Origin: Chitinophagaceae bacterium UBA4411
Lineage (GTDB): Bacteria > Bacteroidota > Bacteroidia > Chitinophagales > Chitinophagaceae
Reading direction: 5' to 3'
Length of the DNA: 64,000 nucleotides
Assembly (NCBI GenBank): GCA_002400415.1
Contig: DGQP01000008.1
Coordinates: forward strand, 77,267 to 141,266
Part shown: positions 1-9,134 of the stretch, one piece after another
Numbering within the stretch: position 1 is the stretch's first letter
Layout: every line of letters starts with the position of its first letter
Notes under the pieces: generated by a model
Seen by the model: only the letters and a program-made list of their open reading frames with translations
Database searches by the model: none
Told to the model about the DNA's origin: nothing
Program-made: the position numbers and the translations under genes

Positions 1-1796
1 TGAACGGCTTCGCGAATGGCAAAGTAATCCAGGGGTAATAATGTCCGGAGGTCAAGGATATCAATCGAAATTTCAGGATGCTCCGCTGCATAATCTTCCG
101 CCCAATGCACCCCGCTTCCATACGTAATGACAGAAACCTCATCGCCTTCTCTCACATGTCTTGCCTTACCGATCTCAATTTCATAATAGTCCGTTGGCAC
201 CTGCCCGCTTACCGAACGGTACAGGGCTTTGTGTTCAAAGAATAAAACCGGGTTCGGATCATTGATTGCAGCAATGAGCAATCCTTTTGCATCCGCCGGG
301 GTACTGGGATATACTACTTTTAATCCCGGCGTTTTTACAAACCAGGCTTCATTGCTCTGGCTGTGAAAAGGACCGGCACCCACACCGCCACCGGTTGGCA
401 TCCGGATCACCACATCTGCATTTTGCCCCCAGCGGTAATGGATCTTGGCCAGGTTATTTATAATCTGGTTGAAACCTACCGTAACAAAATCAGCAAACTG
501 CATTTCCATCATACTCTTGTATCCTTCCAGCGACAGACCTAATGCAGTGCCCACAATCGCACTTTCACAAAGAGGCGTATTTCTCACTCTCTGTTTTCCA
601 AATTCACTGACAAACCCTTCAGTGATCTTAAAAGCTCCCCCATATTCGGCAATATCCTGCCCCATCAGGATAAGATGAGAATGCTGCTGCATGGATTGAT
701 AAAGCCCTTCTTTGATCGCATCGATCAGCCGGACTTCTTTAGCTGGGAGGCCGGGGTTGCTATTGAGTTGCGAATTATCAATGACGCGTATAGACGATGG
801 ACGATAGGCGATGGATGATGGCGCATATACATCTTCCAGTTCTTCTTCCGTATTCACCTGCACCGGCTTTGCAGCAAAGCCAATGGCCAGTTCGCTATCT
901 ATTTTTTCTTTGAATTCATTTTTGATCTCTTCCAGTTGTTCTGTTGTCAGCACATTTTCTGTCAGCAGGAAAGCTTCATAGTTTCTGATCGGGTCTTTCA
1001 TCTCCCATAGCTTGAAGAGGTCCTGCGGTACATATTTTGTACCACTGGCTTCTTCATGTCCCCGCATCCGGAATGTGAGGCATTCTATTAAATAGGGTTT
1101 TTGATTTTTAATACAATATTCTCTTACCCCTTTGATCGTATCATAAACAGCCAGCACATTATTACCATCTATCTGCACCCCGTCCATACCATACCCTTTG
1201 GCTTTATCCACCAGGCTGATGCAGCGATACTGTTCATTCACCGGCGTACTCAAACCATACCCATTATTCTCTATTACAAATATCACCGGAAGGTCCCAGA
1301 CAGCTGCGGTGTTCAATGCTTCATGAAAATCACCTTCACTGGTACCTCCATCACCAGTGAATGCCAGGGATACTTTTTTCTCTTTCCTTAATTTATAAGC
1401 CAATGCCACGCCATCAGCTATCGCTAACTGCGGACCTAAATGCGAGATCATCCCGCAGATATGATGTTCTTTATTGCCAAAGTGAAAGCTCCTTTCCCTC
1501 CCCTTGCTGTACCCTTCCTGCGCACCCTGCCATTGCATAAACAGTTTACTAAGTGGCATATTGCGGCTGGTGAACACACCGAGATTACGGTGCAAAGGCA
1601 TAATCCATTCATCTTCCTGCAAAGCAAGGGTGGCGCCTACCGAGATCGCTTCCTGCCCGATGCCACTAAACCATTTGGAGATTTTTCCCTGCCGCAACAG
1701 CACCAGCATTTTTTCTTCGACCAGGCGGGGCCAGAGAAGGTTTCTGTAAATATGTACAAGCTGATCGTTAGCAATATCCTTTCTGTCGAAAATCAT
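1..1796 (-). CDS. 2-oxoacid dehydrogenase E1, fused alpha and beta subunits (3' end cut by window)
   Basis: Thiamine-diphosphate-dependent decarboxylating subunit of a 2-oxoacid dehydrogenase complex (branched-chain or pyruvate type). Translating from the ATG at 1796 gives a normal E1-alpha: substrate/TPP region, then GDGGTSEGDFHEAL near residue 146 followed about 25 residues on by IENNGYG, the classical TPP-binding GDG..NN motif. After a short linker (about residues 320-345) an E1-beta begins (KEVRLIDAIKEGLYQSM, GQDIAEYGG, GAGPFHSQSNE). Such alpha/beta fusions are known in Bacteroidota. The C-terminus lies beyond base 1. The linker is encoded by a 7-bp tandem repeat (see findings). The exact substrate (branched-chain versus pyruvate) cannot be decided from sequence here. 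Confidence 0.93.
   Translation of the reverse strand, partial: MIFDRKDIANDQLVHIYRNLLWPRLVEEKMLVLLRQGKISKWFSGIGQEAISVGATLALQEDEWIMPLHRNLGVFTSRNMPLSKLFMQWQGAQEGYSKGRERSFHFGNKEHHICGMISHLGPQLAIADGVALAYKLRKEKKVSLAFTGDGGTSEGDFHEALNTAAVWDLPVIFVIENNGYGLSTPVNEQYRCISLVDKAKGYGMDGVQIDGNNVLAVYDTIKGVREYCIKNQKPYLIECLTFRMRGHEEASGTKYVPQDLFKLWEMKDPIRNYEAFLLTENVLTTEQLEEIKNEFKEKIDSELAIGFAAKPVQVNTEEELEDVYAPSSIAYRPSSIRVIDNSQLNSNPGLPAKEVRLIDAIKEGLYQSMQQHSHLILMGQDIAEYGGAFKITEGFVSEFGKQRVRNTPLCESAIVGTALGLSLEGYKSMMEMQFADFVTVGFNQIINNLAKIHYRWGQNADVVIRMPTGGGVGAGPFHSQSNEAWFVKTPGLKVVYPSTPADAKGLLIAAINDPNPVLFFEHKALYRSVSGQVPTDYYEIEIGKARHVREGDEVSVITYGSGVHWAEDYAAEHPEISIDILDLRTLLPLDYFAIREAV
793..820 (+). repeat. Heptamer tandem repeat in E1 linker
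   Basis: Four consecutive 7-mers of the form GRYGATR (GACGATG, GACGATA, GGCGATG, GATGATG) lie inside the E1 reading frame between the alpha and beta halves. Seven is not a multiple of three, so gain or loss of one unit would break the frame between the two halves. Confidence 0.7.
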
Positions 1797-1969
1797 ACTG
1801 CAAACCTATTAAAAAAGGCACAAGGAACAAGAAACCAATACCTGAGAAGCCGTACACCGGTATGAAGAAATTGTAACCCCTTGCTGCCACCTGTTAAAGC
1901 AATGACAAAAACCGGTGGAGTGATTGTGAAATTCCCCGGCTACCGGCATCATGGACTAAAATTATACAT

Positions 1970-3148
1970 ATGCATATGCTGCTGAAACCATCTGTCGCCA
2001 TGTTTTCCATCTTCCTCGGATTAACGGCCCTTGATACCACTCTTACTCCCCATCAGAGTACTCCATCAGCACCCGGGCCGGTTATTAATAAACCAGCACC
2101 GAAGATCCAGGCGGCCATTTTGCTGGATGTGAGCAATAGTATGGACGGCCTGATCGAACAGGCCAAAGCCCAGCTCTGGAATATGGTGACGGTAATGGGC
2201 AAAGCAAAATGTAATGAAGCGTTGCCGCAGATTGAGATTGCCTTATATGAATACGGCCGGGATACTAACCCCATCAAAGATGGTTATGTGAAACAGGTAT
2301 CCTCTTTTACATCTGATCTTGATAGGTTATCACAGGATCTTTTTAAACTCACCACTAACGGCGGACAGGAATACTGTGGTGAGGTAATCTATACTTCGCT
2401 GAATGAATTGAAATGGGACAGCTCTTCTGCCAGCTATAAAGTGATATTTATTTCCGGTAATGAAGATTTTTTACAGGGCGGCATTACTTATACCAAAGCC
2501 TGTGAAGAAGCCCGGAAAAAAGGAGTGATCGTGAATACAATTTATTGTGGTGAAAAAATGCAGGGTATCCGTGAGCACTGGAACCTGGGCGGCGAATGCG
2601 GTAACGGCAGTTTTACGAATATTGATCCCAATGCCGCCTTAGACGATATCGTTACTCCTTATGATTCCACGCTGTTTGTACTGAACCGCAAACTCAATGG
2701 CACCTATATTGGTTATGGATCTGCCGGGGCCTCAGGTTTCATGCGCCAGGAACAAATGGACCTCGCTAATACAAAGCTCAACCAGGCTGCTATGGCAAAA
2801 CGGGTGGCCGTAAAAGGGAATAAACAGTTATACAATAACTCCGGCTGGGACCTGCTGGATGCGGTGGCTGCTGATAGTTTATTTGTTGCTAAAGTGGACC
2901 TGAAGACACTGCCCGACAGTTTACAAAATAAAAGCAGGGTTGAGTTACAACAGATCGTAAACGCCAAGAATAACGAAAGAAGCCTGATCCAGAAACAGCT
3001 GGGTGAAGTAAGCATAAAAAGAGAAGCTTATATAGCTGCTGAAAGAGCCAAAGCTGCCGGGAAGAATAATAATACCGCCACTTTAGAAACACAGGTGGAG
3101 AAGATCATCAAAGAACAGGCAAGACGGTTCAATATGATCATTCAATAA
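1970..3148 (+). CDS. Secreted von Willebrand factor A domain protein
   Basis: 392 residues. A hydrophobic N-terminal segment suggests export (start at residue 1 or at the Met of residue 3). The VWA domain starts near residue 48 with AAILLDVSNSMDGLI, which holds the DxSxS part of a MIDAS metal site, followed by alternating strands and helices (YKVIFISGNEDF, GVIVNTIYCGE). The C-terminal about 75 residues are charged and helical, probably a coiled coil (EQLQQIV-like, KREAYIAAERAKAAG). VWA domains mediate metal-dependent protein contacts; the partner is unknown. It is a single gene, divergent from the E1 gene and convergent with the M16 peptidase pair. Confidence 0.85.
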   Translation: MHMLLKPSVAMFSIFLGLTALDTTLTPHQSTPSAPGPVINKPAPKIQAAILLDVSNSMDGLIEQAKAQLWNMVTVMGKAKCNEALPQIEIALYEYGRDTNPIKDGYVKQVSSFTSDLDRLSQDLFKLTTNGGQEYCGEVIYTSLNELKWDSSSASYKVIFISGNEDFLQGGITYTKACEEARKKGVIVNTIYCGEKMQGIREHWNLGGECGNGSFTNIDPNAALDDIVTPYDSTLFVLNRKLNGTYIGYGSAGASGFMRQEQMDLANTKLNQAAMAKRVAVKGNKQLYNNSGWDLLDAVAADSLFVAKVDLKTLPDSLQNKSRVELQQIVNAKNNERSLIQKQLGEVSIKREAYIAAERAKAAGKNNNTATLETQVEKIIKEQARRFNMIIQ

Positions 3149-3150
3149 AG

Positions 3151-3219
3151 ATCGCACAGAGGGAAGGAGGTAAAAGAAAATCAACACATCTCCTTTTCTC
3201 TTTATTCCTCGGTGCGGTG
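3151..3219. repeat. Intergenic palindromic element, copy 1
   Basis: Imperfect inverted repeat between two convergent genes. It starts with ATCGCACAGAG and ends with CTCGGTGCGGTG, and its centre has AAGGAGG against CTCCTT. A clearly homologous, better conserved copy lies at 16179-16244, also between convergent genes. Probably a dispersed element that works as a two-way terminator. Confidence 0.65.
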
Positions 3220-3260
3220 CCTTTTTATTACGCTTTTCTTTTTACTCTGTACGACTCAGC

Positions 3261-4553
3261 TTATATCACCACCAATTCATAAAAATCACCGGGGTTCAGG
3301 TAGTGCTGTGCCAATGCCTGTATTTCTTCCGCCGACAGGGTCTTGATCGTATTGATCGAATTATAGAAGTATTGTTCATCCAGCCCGTTCAATATAATAT
3401 TTTTCCACCGGGCAATGATCTGGAAGGGGCCATCCAGGTCTCCCAGTATTCCTCCCATCATATAGTTCCGGACGAGCAGTAATTCTTCTTCTCCCACCAG
3501 TTCTTCCCGCAGGTCTTTCATTTCTTTATACACTTCGGCAATAGTGGCCTCACAAACATCTTTACCGGCTTCGGTACTGATCATCCAGGCCGAATCATGG
3601 ATATGGTTTTGCAGGTAACTGTGTATACCATAGGTATAGCCTTTATCCTCCCGGATATTACTCATCAGTCTTGATCCAAAGAAACCTCCAAACAGGGCAT
3701 TCAGCACCTGCACTTTCACAAAATCAGGGTGGTGCCGGTTCGGGAAAGGCCTGGCAATCCGTATGGATCCCTGCACACCCGCTGCATCGTTTGTAATACG
3801 GAATTTCTTTTCCGCAGCCGGTTGTGGCTGCAGCGCTTTCAATGCTGCCGGTTTATTAGGCAGGTCACCAAAATGTTCATTCAGTAATGTCTCCAGGTTA
3901 GCCGGGAGCTTACCGGCAGCAAATAAGATCAGCTTACCATTCCGGTAATACTCGTCATAAAATTTCAGGAGTTGTTCCCGTTGCAGGATATCAAAATCCT
4001 CTGCCTTGCTGTATTTCCCATAAGGGTGCTGTTCGCCGTACAGGTAAACATCAATCAGGCGGCTGGCCACAAAATCACTCTTCTTCAGGCTCACTTTCAG
4101 CCGCTGTTTCATATTCTGTTTATAAATCGCCAGTTCTTCTTCAGGCATTACAGAATCAACGATCAGTTCTTTCACCACCGGTAATAACTCATGAATATGC
4201 TTATTCAGGCAATGCAGGGTGATAGTTGCTGTTTCATTATAACAGGCCCGGTTCAGGTAAGAACCATAATACTCAAAATGCTCATTGATCTGGTAAGCTG
4301 TCCGTTCAGCTGTACCATTGCGCAGCAGGAAGTTGGCTGAAGCCGCCACCAGGTTTTGCTCTTCCTGCCAGTTACCGGCAAAGAAGACCCATTCCAGCGA
4401 AAGCACATCTTCAGCGCCTGCATTCACGGCGTATACTTCCACGCCATTGCGCAGGGTGAATTTATCAGCTGCTTTTAATTGCAGGTGAAAATTAACAGCA
4501 TCAACAATAGCAGGTGCTTTTTTCCTTTCTAACATAGTCATTGTTCCTTTCAT
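3261..4553 (-). CDS. M16 family peptidase, non-catalytic subunit
   Basis: 430 residues with the M16 fold (LRNGVEVYAV at the first strand, VFFAGNWQEE, and the C-terminal FGSRLMSNIREDKGYTYG block, the R/Y-type substrate motif of M16). The zinc motif HxxEH is absent: the matching place reads SANFLLRNGT. M16 enzymes of bacteria often come as one active and one inactive partner encoded in tandem, and the gene 12 bases upstream (4565-5803) has an intact HxxEH. This is therefore most likely the inactive half of a heterodimeric peptidase. It is translated downstream of that gene in one operon. An internal Met at residue 5 or 7 is an alternative start. Confidence 0.9.
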   Translation of the reverse strand: MKGTMTMLERKKAPAIVDAVNFHLQLKAADKFTLRNGVEVYAVNAGAEDVLSLEWVFFAGNWQEEQNLVAASANFLLRNGTAERTAYQINEHFEYYGSYLNRACYNETATITLHCLNKHIHELLPVVKELIVDSVMPEEELAIYKQNMKQRLKVSLKKSDFVASRLIDVYLYGEQHPYGKYSKAEDFDILQREQLLKFYDEYYRNGKLILFAAGKLPANLETLLNEHFGDLPNKPAALKALQPQPAAEKKFRITNDAAGVQGSIRIARPFPNRHHPDFVKVQVLNALFGGFFGSRLMSNIREDKGYTYGIHSYLQNHIHDSAWMISTEAGKDVCEATIAEVYKEMKDLREELVGEEELLLVRNYMMGGILGDLDGPFQIIARWKNIILNGLDEQYFYNSINTIKTLSAEEIQALAQHYLNPGDFYELVVI

Positions 4554-4564
4554 CGTTTCGCAGA

Positions 4565-5803
4565 TCAGTTATCCGACAGGTAATAAATAGTGTTACTGTT
4601 CTCTTTCCGGAAAATATTCCTGCTTTCCTGTAAAATATCTTCGGTGGTTACCGTACCATATTTCTCCAGTTCAAAGTTTATCCAGGAAGCATCCCCGAGT
4701 AATTCATAATAGGCAAGGCTTTCGGCGCGGCTCATCACACTCATATCTTCAAAAGCGGTGAGGCTTTCTGTTTTATTTTTTACTTTCTGCAATTCAGCTT
4801 CAGCCACCAGTTCCTTTTTCATTTTATCCAGCTCGGCTTCCACAGCTTTCTCCGCATCGTCCATCTTTACTCCTTTCACCAGTTTACCATCAATAGCCAG
4901 CAGGCCATTATCACTGCTGCCAAAATGATAGCATTCAATATTGCTGAACAGTTGTTTTTCCTTCACCAGCGACTGGTACAGCCGGGATGAACCACCGCCA
5001 CTCAGTATATCCGTAAGCAGGTCGGTTACATAATACCGCCGGTCCAGCCGCGGGTAAATATGCCATGTTTTATACAATGCATCCAGCGGCACATTGGCCC
5101 TGATCTCCAGTTTTCGTTCTTCATTTTGCGGAGCTTCCTGCGGCAGGTTGCGTTTATATTTTTCGCCGGAAGGAATATCTCCAAACCATTTTTCGGCCAG
5201 TTCTTTTACCCGTTCCGTTGTCACATTGCCGGCTACCACCATAATGGCATTAACAGGACGGTAGTGTTTGAAAAAGAAGTTTTTTACATCGTCGAGTTTT
5301 GCATTTTCAATATGTGATAACTCTTTGCCAATGGTCATCCAGCGGTAAGGGTGCGTTTTATAAGCGAGTTCCCGCATCTTATGCCATACATCACCATAAG
5401 GTTTGGTGAGGTAGTGTTCCTTGAATTCCTCGCAAACCACTTTGCGCTGTGTTTCCAGGCTCTTTTCTCCGAAGGCCAGCGATAGCATCCTGTCACTTTC
5501 CAGCCAGAAAGCTGTTTCAAGGTTTTCTGCCGGAAGCTGGATATAATAATTGGTCAGATCGTTTGTCGTATACGCATTATTCTCCCCGCCAGCCATCTGA
5601 AGGGGTTCGTCATAATCCGGGATATTAACCGAGCCTCCAAACATCAGGTGTTCAAATAAATGGGCAAAGCCGGTCTTTTCAGGATCCTCATCCCTTGCAC
5701 CCACATCATAAAGGATATTCATAACCGCCATAGGAGTGGAGAGATCCTGGTGAACGATCACCCGTAGCCCGTTGGCCAGTGTGAATTTTTCAAATTGAAT
5801 CAT
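4565..5803 (-). CDS. M16 family zinc peptidase, catalytic subunit
   Basis: 412 residues. The N-terminal part shows LANGLRVIVHQD, then GFAHLFEHLMFGGS near residue 45, containing the inverted zinc motif HxxEH. The third zinc-ligand Glu region (KVVCEEFKEHY) follows about 75 residues later, as is usual in this family. The C-terminal domain has SGGGSSRLYQSLVKEKQL, the family's substrate-binding block. No signal peptide is seen, so it is likely cytoplasmic or exported by other means. It heads a two-gene operon with the inactive partner gene downstream. The family degrades peptides; the substrate is unknown. Confidence 0.93.
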   Translation of the reverse strand: MIQFEKFTLANGLRVIVHQDLSTPMAVMNILYDVGARDEDPEKTGFAHLFEHLMFGGSVNIPDYDEPLQMAGGENNAYTTNDLTNYYIQLPAENLETAFWLESDRMLSLAFGEKSLETQRKVVCEEFKEHYLTKPYGDVWHKMRELAYKTHPYRWMTIGKELSHIENAKLDDVKNFFFKHYRPVNAIMVVAGNVTTERVKELAEKWFGDIPSGEKYKRNLPQEAPQNEERKLEIRANVPLDALYKTWHIYPRLDRRYYVTDLLTDILSGGGSSRLYQSLVKEKQLFSNIECYHFGSSDNGLLAIDGKLVKGVKMDDAEKAVEAELDKMKKELVAEAELQKVKNKTESLTAFEDMSVMSRAESLAYYELLGDASWINFELEKYGTVTTEDILQESRNIFRKENSNTIYYLSDN

Positions 5804-5905
5804 AATTGAAATAACAGTCGTTGAATGTAAAAGTTGTTCGCCCCCGGCGAAGAGGTAAAATTATCGAAAAATGAGCTTCAGGCTGTAACCGTTAAAAAGC
5901 AAAAT

Positions 5906-7102
5906 TTATTGACGGATGCTCCTGACCTTAAAGACGATCTCCTTCAATGCCAGGTCCCGCCGGATGATCATTTTGATCTTCTCATTCGGCGCCTGCAGGG
6001 CGATCTTGTATTGGTTCAGGTTCTGCGAAAAGTTGTTATTGATTGCAATAACCACATCATTTTCTTTTAAACCCGCCTCTTCAGCCGGTGAGTTTTTAGC
6101 CACGTCCCCCACAATGATATTCCCCTGCACATAATAGAGCTCAATACCCGAATAGGAATAATCAAAGGGATCATTATAATGGGTATTCGGCACCAGGTAA
6201 AAATCCTTTTTTTCGTAATTCAGGATTGTATTGAACCTTCGCAGGATATCGTTCCCGATCAAACCGCCGAGGTAGGGATAAGAAGTTACATTATAAACAT
6301 CATCAAAAATATAAGTGGGTACCGCCCGGAAACGGAAGGGGCCCAGCTTTACTTCTTTGATCACCGTCACAAACATATCGATCTTGCCGCCCACACCTTC
6401 TCCTTCTTTGGACAGCAGTTTTCTTTTTTTATTCAGTAATGCACTATCAGCAACAAACTCTGTTGAAAGCATCATGCAAACACCGGCCCCGATATCATAT
6501 AAAAAACGGGTATTGATCGTTGCCGCATCTTTTACCCGCAGCGACTGTATAGGGAGGCTGCCAATAGACGGTTTAAACATATAGCCTCCTTTGGGGTAAC
6601 GTATTGTGCCGGGGCTGCAGATATCAATGAACATGCTGTCATAATTAATCTTCACGATATAACGGCTCAGCAGGGAATAACCAATGATTCCGTCAATCTG
6701 TTCGCCATATACAGCAGTAAGTATTGAATAATCGTTGACATGAAAATCAAGGCTGTCCACCTTCAGTTTGGGAAAATGCAGGGTCTGGTTAAATAAAAAA
6801 GGCACAGTCCGGATACCGGCAATACCGCGGATTGTCCGGTCTGTTGCCAGCGGGTTCAGTTTCAGGTAATCCGCTGTTGTTGAATCTAAGGAAATGCCGC
6901 TGCTGCCTGTATCAAGTACAAAATTCAGTGTATCCGGGAAATCATTCAGCCGGGCCTGCAGGATCACGATACCACCGGTAAGCTGGGTAAAGGGGACACG
7001 GGTTAGAAAGCGGGAAGGCGGTTCTATAAATTCTTCCTGGGCTTGTGTCTGCTGTTGCAAAAACAGCAGGGACAGGGCCAGCAGCAATACTATTTTTTTC
7101 AT
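5906..7102 (-). CDS. Secreted retropepsin-like aspartyl protease with PDZ domain
   Basis: 398 residues from MKKIVLLLALSLLFL, a clear signal peptide ending QTQA; an upstream Met at 7123 in the same frame would put seven odd residues before the signal peptide, so 7102 is chosen. The aspartyl protease motif NFVLDTGSSGISLD lies near residue 60, and a second half-site YDIGAGVCMM appears in the second repeat (with Asp-Ile-Gly in place of Asp-Thr-Gly). The last about 80 residues form a PDZ domain (GNIIVGDVAKNSPAEEAGL). Protein of this layout is common and poorly studied in Bacteroidota; probably periplasmic or outer-membrane attached. Confidence 0.88.
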   Translation of the reverse strand: MKKIVLLLALSLLFLQQQTQAQEEFIEPPSRFLTRVPFTQLTGGIVILQARLNDFPDTLNFVLDTGSSGISLDSTTADYLKLNPLATDRTIRGIAGIRTVPFLFNQTLHFPKLKVDSLDFHVNDYSILTAVYGEQIDGIIGYSLLSRYIVKINYDSMFIDICSPGTIRYPKGGYMFKPSIGSLPIQSLRVKDAATINTRFLYDIGAGVCMMLSTEFVADSALLNKKRKLLSKEGEGVGGKIDMFVTVIKEVKLGPFRFRAVPTYIFDDVYNVTSYPYLGGLIGNDILRRFNTILNYEKKDFYLVPNTHYNDPFDYSYSGIELYYVQGNIIVGDVAKNSPAEEAGLKENDVVIAINNNFSQNLNQYKIALQAPNEKIKMIIRRDLALKEIVFKVRSIRQ

Positions 7103-7257
7103 GCGGAGGTTTTTGGTCGGCAATCGTTCTTATTCAGGACAGCGACAAGGGCTAAAATGATGCAAAGCCCTTTGCCATTCATACCGGCCCGCAGGTAAAT
7201 TTAGCTGAATGAGGAGCCGGATCAAAACCGTTCAGCCTGTTTTCTGTTATTCAGGTG

Positions 7258-7265
7258 TAACTTTG
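7258..7265 (+). promoter_or_regulatory. Candidate -7 box for mqnC
   Basis: TAACTTTG fits the Bacteroidota -7 consensus TAnnTTTG and lies about 105 bases before the mqnC start, giving a leader of roughly 95-100 bases with no recognised riboswitch. Confidence 0.4.
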
Positions 7266-7370
7266 CGCTTTCCGGGTTTATTCGTCTTCATCCCACAAAG
7301 CGGGTTGCCAGACGGCAGCAGTATTCTTTGATATCTCAGGGCCTGGTGAATACAAAATGTAAAACAACCT

Positions 7371-8495
7371 ATGCAGCTAAATGAACTCTATGATAAAGCT
7401 TCGGCTTTCGGTTCTCTTTCCGTAGAAGAAGGGGTATACCTCTACCGGCATGCCCCGCTGGCCGACCTGATGTTTATTGCCGATGAACTCCGCAAAAAAC
7501 AAGTGCCGCACGGCAAAGTGACCTGGCAGATCGACCGGAACGTAAACACCACCAATGTTTGCATCGCCAATTGTAAGTTTTGCAATTTCTACCGTATACC
7601 CGGGCACGCTGAGGCTTATATCACCGATATGCCGGCCTACCGGCAAAAGATCACCGAAACCTTAAAATACGGCGGTGACCAGTTGCTCTTGCAGGGCGGG
7701 CATCATCCTGACCTGGGTTTGCAATTCTATACAGATACTTTCCGGCAGATCAAGCAGGAGTTTCCGATGATCAAGCTGCATACATTGGGGCCACCTGAAG
7801 TGGCACATATCACCAAGCTGGAAAAATCAACACACCACGAAGTGCTGAAAGCGCTGAAAGAAGCCGGTATGGACTCATTGCCCGGCGCCGGTGCAGAGAT
7901 ACTGGTCGACAGGGTGCGCCGTTTGATCAGCAAAGGCAAATGCGGGGCGCAGGAATGGCTCGATATTATGCAGGAAGCACACCAACTCAATATCACCACT
8001 TCTGCCACGATGATGTTTGGTCATGTGGAAGCCATCGAAGAACGTTTTGAGCATTTGGTGAAAATAAGAGAAGTGCAGAGCCGCAAACCAGAAGAGGCAA
8101 AAGGTTTCCTTGCTTTTATTCCCTGGACTTTCCAGGATGTGGACACTTTATTAGCCAAAATTCGTGGTGTTCATAATCTCACCACGGCAGATGAATATAT
8201 CCGGATGATCGCTTTGAGCCGTATCATGTTGCCCAATGTAAAGAATATCCAGGCGAGCTGGTTAACAGTGGGCAAACAAACCGCTTCTATCTGTTTACAT
8301 GCCGGCGCCAATGATTTTGGTTCTATCATGATCGAAGAGAATGTGGTGAGTGCCGCCGGCGCCCCGCATCGCTTCACCTATAAAACCATTCAGGATGCCA
8401 TCCGGGAAGCCGGTTTTGAACCCCAGTTGCGTAACCAGCAATATGAGTGGAGAGAAATCCCTGCAACGATCCAGGAACAGGTGATCAATTATTAA
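7371..8495 (+). CDS. mqnC: Cyclic dehypoxanthinyl futalosine synthase (MqnC), radical SAM
   Basis: 374 residues. Catalyses the radical cyclisation of dehypoxanthine futalosine in the futalosine pathway of menaquinone synthesis. The radical-SAM cysteines C64, C68 and C71 (CIANCKFC) bind the 4Fe-4S cluster. The C-terminal blocks FIPWTFQ, ASWLTVGKQ and GANDFGSIMIEENVVSAAGA are typical of MqnC and distinguish it from the related aminofutalosine synthase MqnE. Its presence implies menaquinone made by the futalosine route. It is followed after 31 bases by a small membrane protein gene, probably co-transcribed. Confidence 0.94.
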   Translation: MQLNELYDKASAFGSLSVEEGVYLYRHAPLADLMFIADELRKKQVPHGKVTWQIDRNVNTTNVCIANCKFCNFYRIPGHAEAYITDMPAYRQKITETLKYGGDQLLLQGGHHPDLGLQFYTDTFRQIKQEFPMIKLHTLGPPEVAHITKLEKSTHHEVLKALKEAGMDSLPGAGAEILVDRVRRLISKGKCGAQEWLDIMQEAHQLNITTSATMMFGHVEAIEERFEHLVKIREVQSRKPEEAKGFLAFIPWTFQDVDTLLAKIRGVHNLTTADEYIRMIALSRIMLPNVKNIQASWLTVGKQTASICLHAGANDFGSIMIEENVVSAAGAPHRFTYKTIQDAIREAGFEPQLRNQQYEWREIPATIQEQVINY

Positions 8496-8526
8496 CCCTT
8501 TTTCTATTTACTATTCCCCAATCACA

Positions 8527-8826
8527 ATGAAGAAAACTTACAGCTGGTTCCGTAAAATTGCTTTTGCAGAAGGCATCTCCTTTTTAGTGTTATTGCTGAT
8601 CGCCATGCCGCTGAAATATTTTGCAGGTATGCCCAAAGCGGTAACTATCGTTGGCAGCCTGCACGGTGTACTTTTTGTGTCGCTGGCGGTAGCTGCTTAT
8701 ATGGTAAAGGATCAGTATAATAAATCCATTGCCTGGGGCTTTAAAGTTTTTATCTCTTCCATTATTCCCTTCGGCACTTTTTATATGGATAAAGAGTGGA
8801 AGCGGGAGGAAGAGGCGGTGGCATAA
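8527..8826 (+). CDS. DUF3817-type integral membrane protein
   Basis: 99 residues with three hydrophobic helices (about 16-32, 38-60, 72-88). The pattern FRKIAFAEGISFLVLL, KAVTIVGSLHGVLFV and FGTFYMDK fits the DUF3817 family of small membrane proteins with unknown role. It directly follows mqnC (31 bases). Confidence 0.8.
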   Translation: MKKTYSWFRKIAFAEGISFLVLLLIAMPLKYFAGMPKAVTIVGSLHGVLFVSLAVAAYMVKDQYNKSIAWGFKVFISSIIPFGTFYMDKEWKREEEAVA

Positions 8827-9013
8827 TCATCCCCTTATACATAACTGTATTGTTACTGGCATAGTTCGGCGTTGATAACCGATGGTAATATTCTGTTGGT
8901 GGTTACACATATTTATGTATAATATGCTTCTGTTTATTAATAGGCAGGTTGCTGACATTCATCTTTAGTTTTCAAAGCTCTCTAATTCGGCTGCTTCTTT
9001 TGCCCGATATATA

Positions 9014-9075
9014 TTTTAGCTGCTTTGCAGGATTGCCGTAACTTGGCCTAAGCCTACCCTGCAAATCAGCTAAAA
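9014..9075. repeat. Near-perfect 18-bp inverted repeat upstream of the NotI-like gene
   Basis: Arms TTTTAGCTGCTTTGCAGG (9014-9031) and CCTGCAAATCAGCTAAAA (9058-9075) pair at 17 of 18 positions around a 26-base loop. It lies 60 bases before the restriction gene in the otherwise non-coding 8827-9134 stretch. Just before it, 8948-8980 (GCTGACATTCATCTTTAG...) resembles the spacer of the attC-like site at 25293-25437, so this may be a relic of that repeat family; an operator or terminator role is equally possible. Confidence 0.6.
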
Positions 9076-9134
9076 TTTTGCTGGCTTCTCCGAAACTGTT
9101 TATATTTTTATGTTTATCACACAAAATCAATTGG

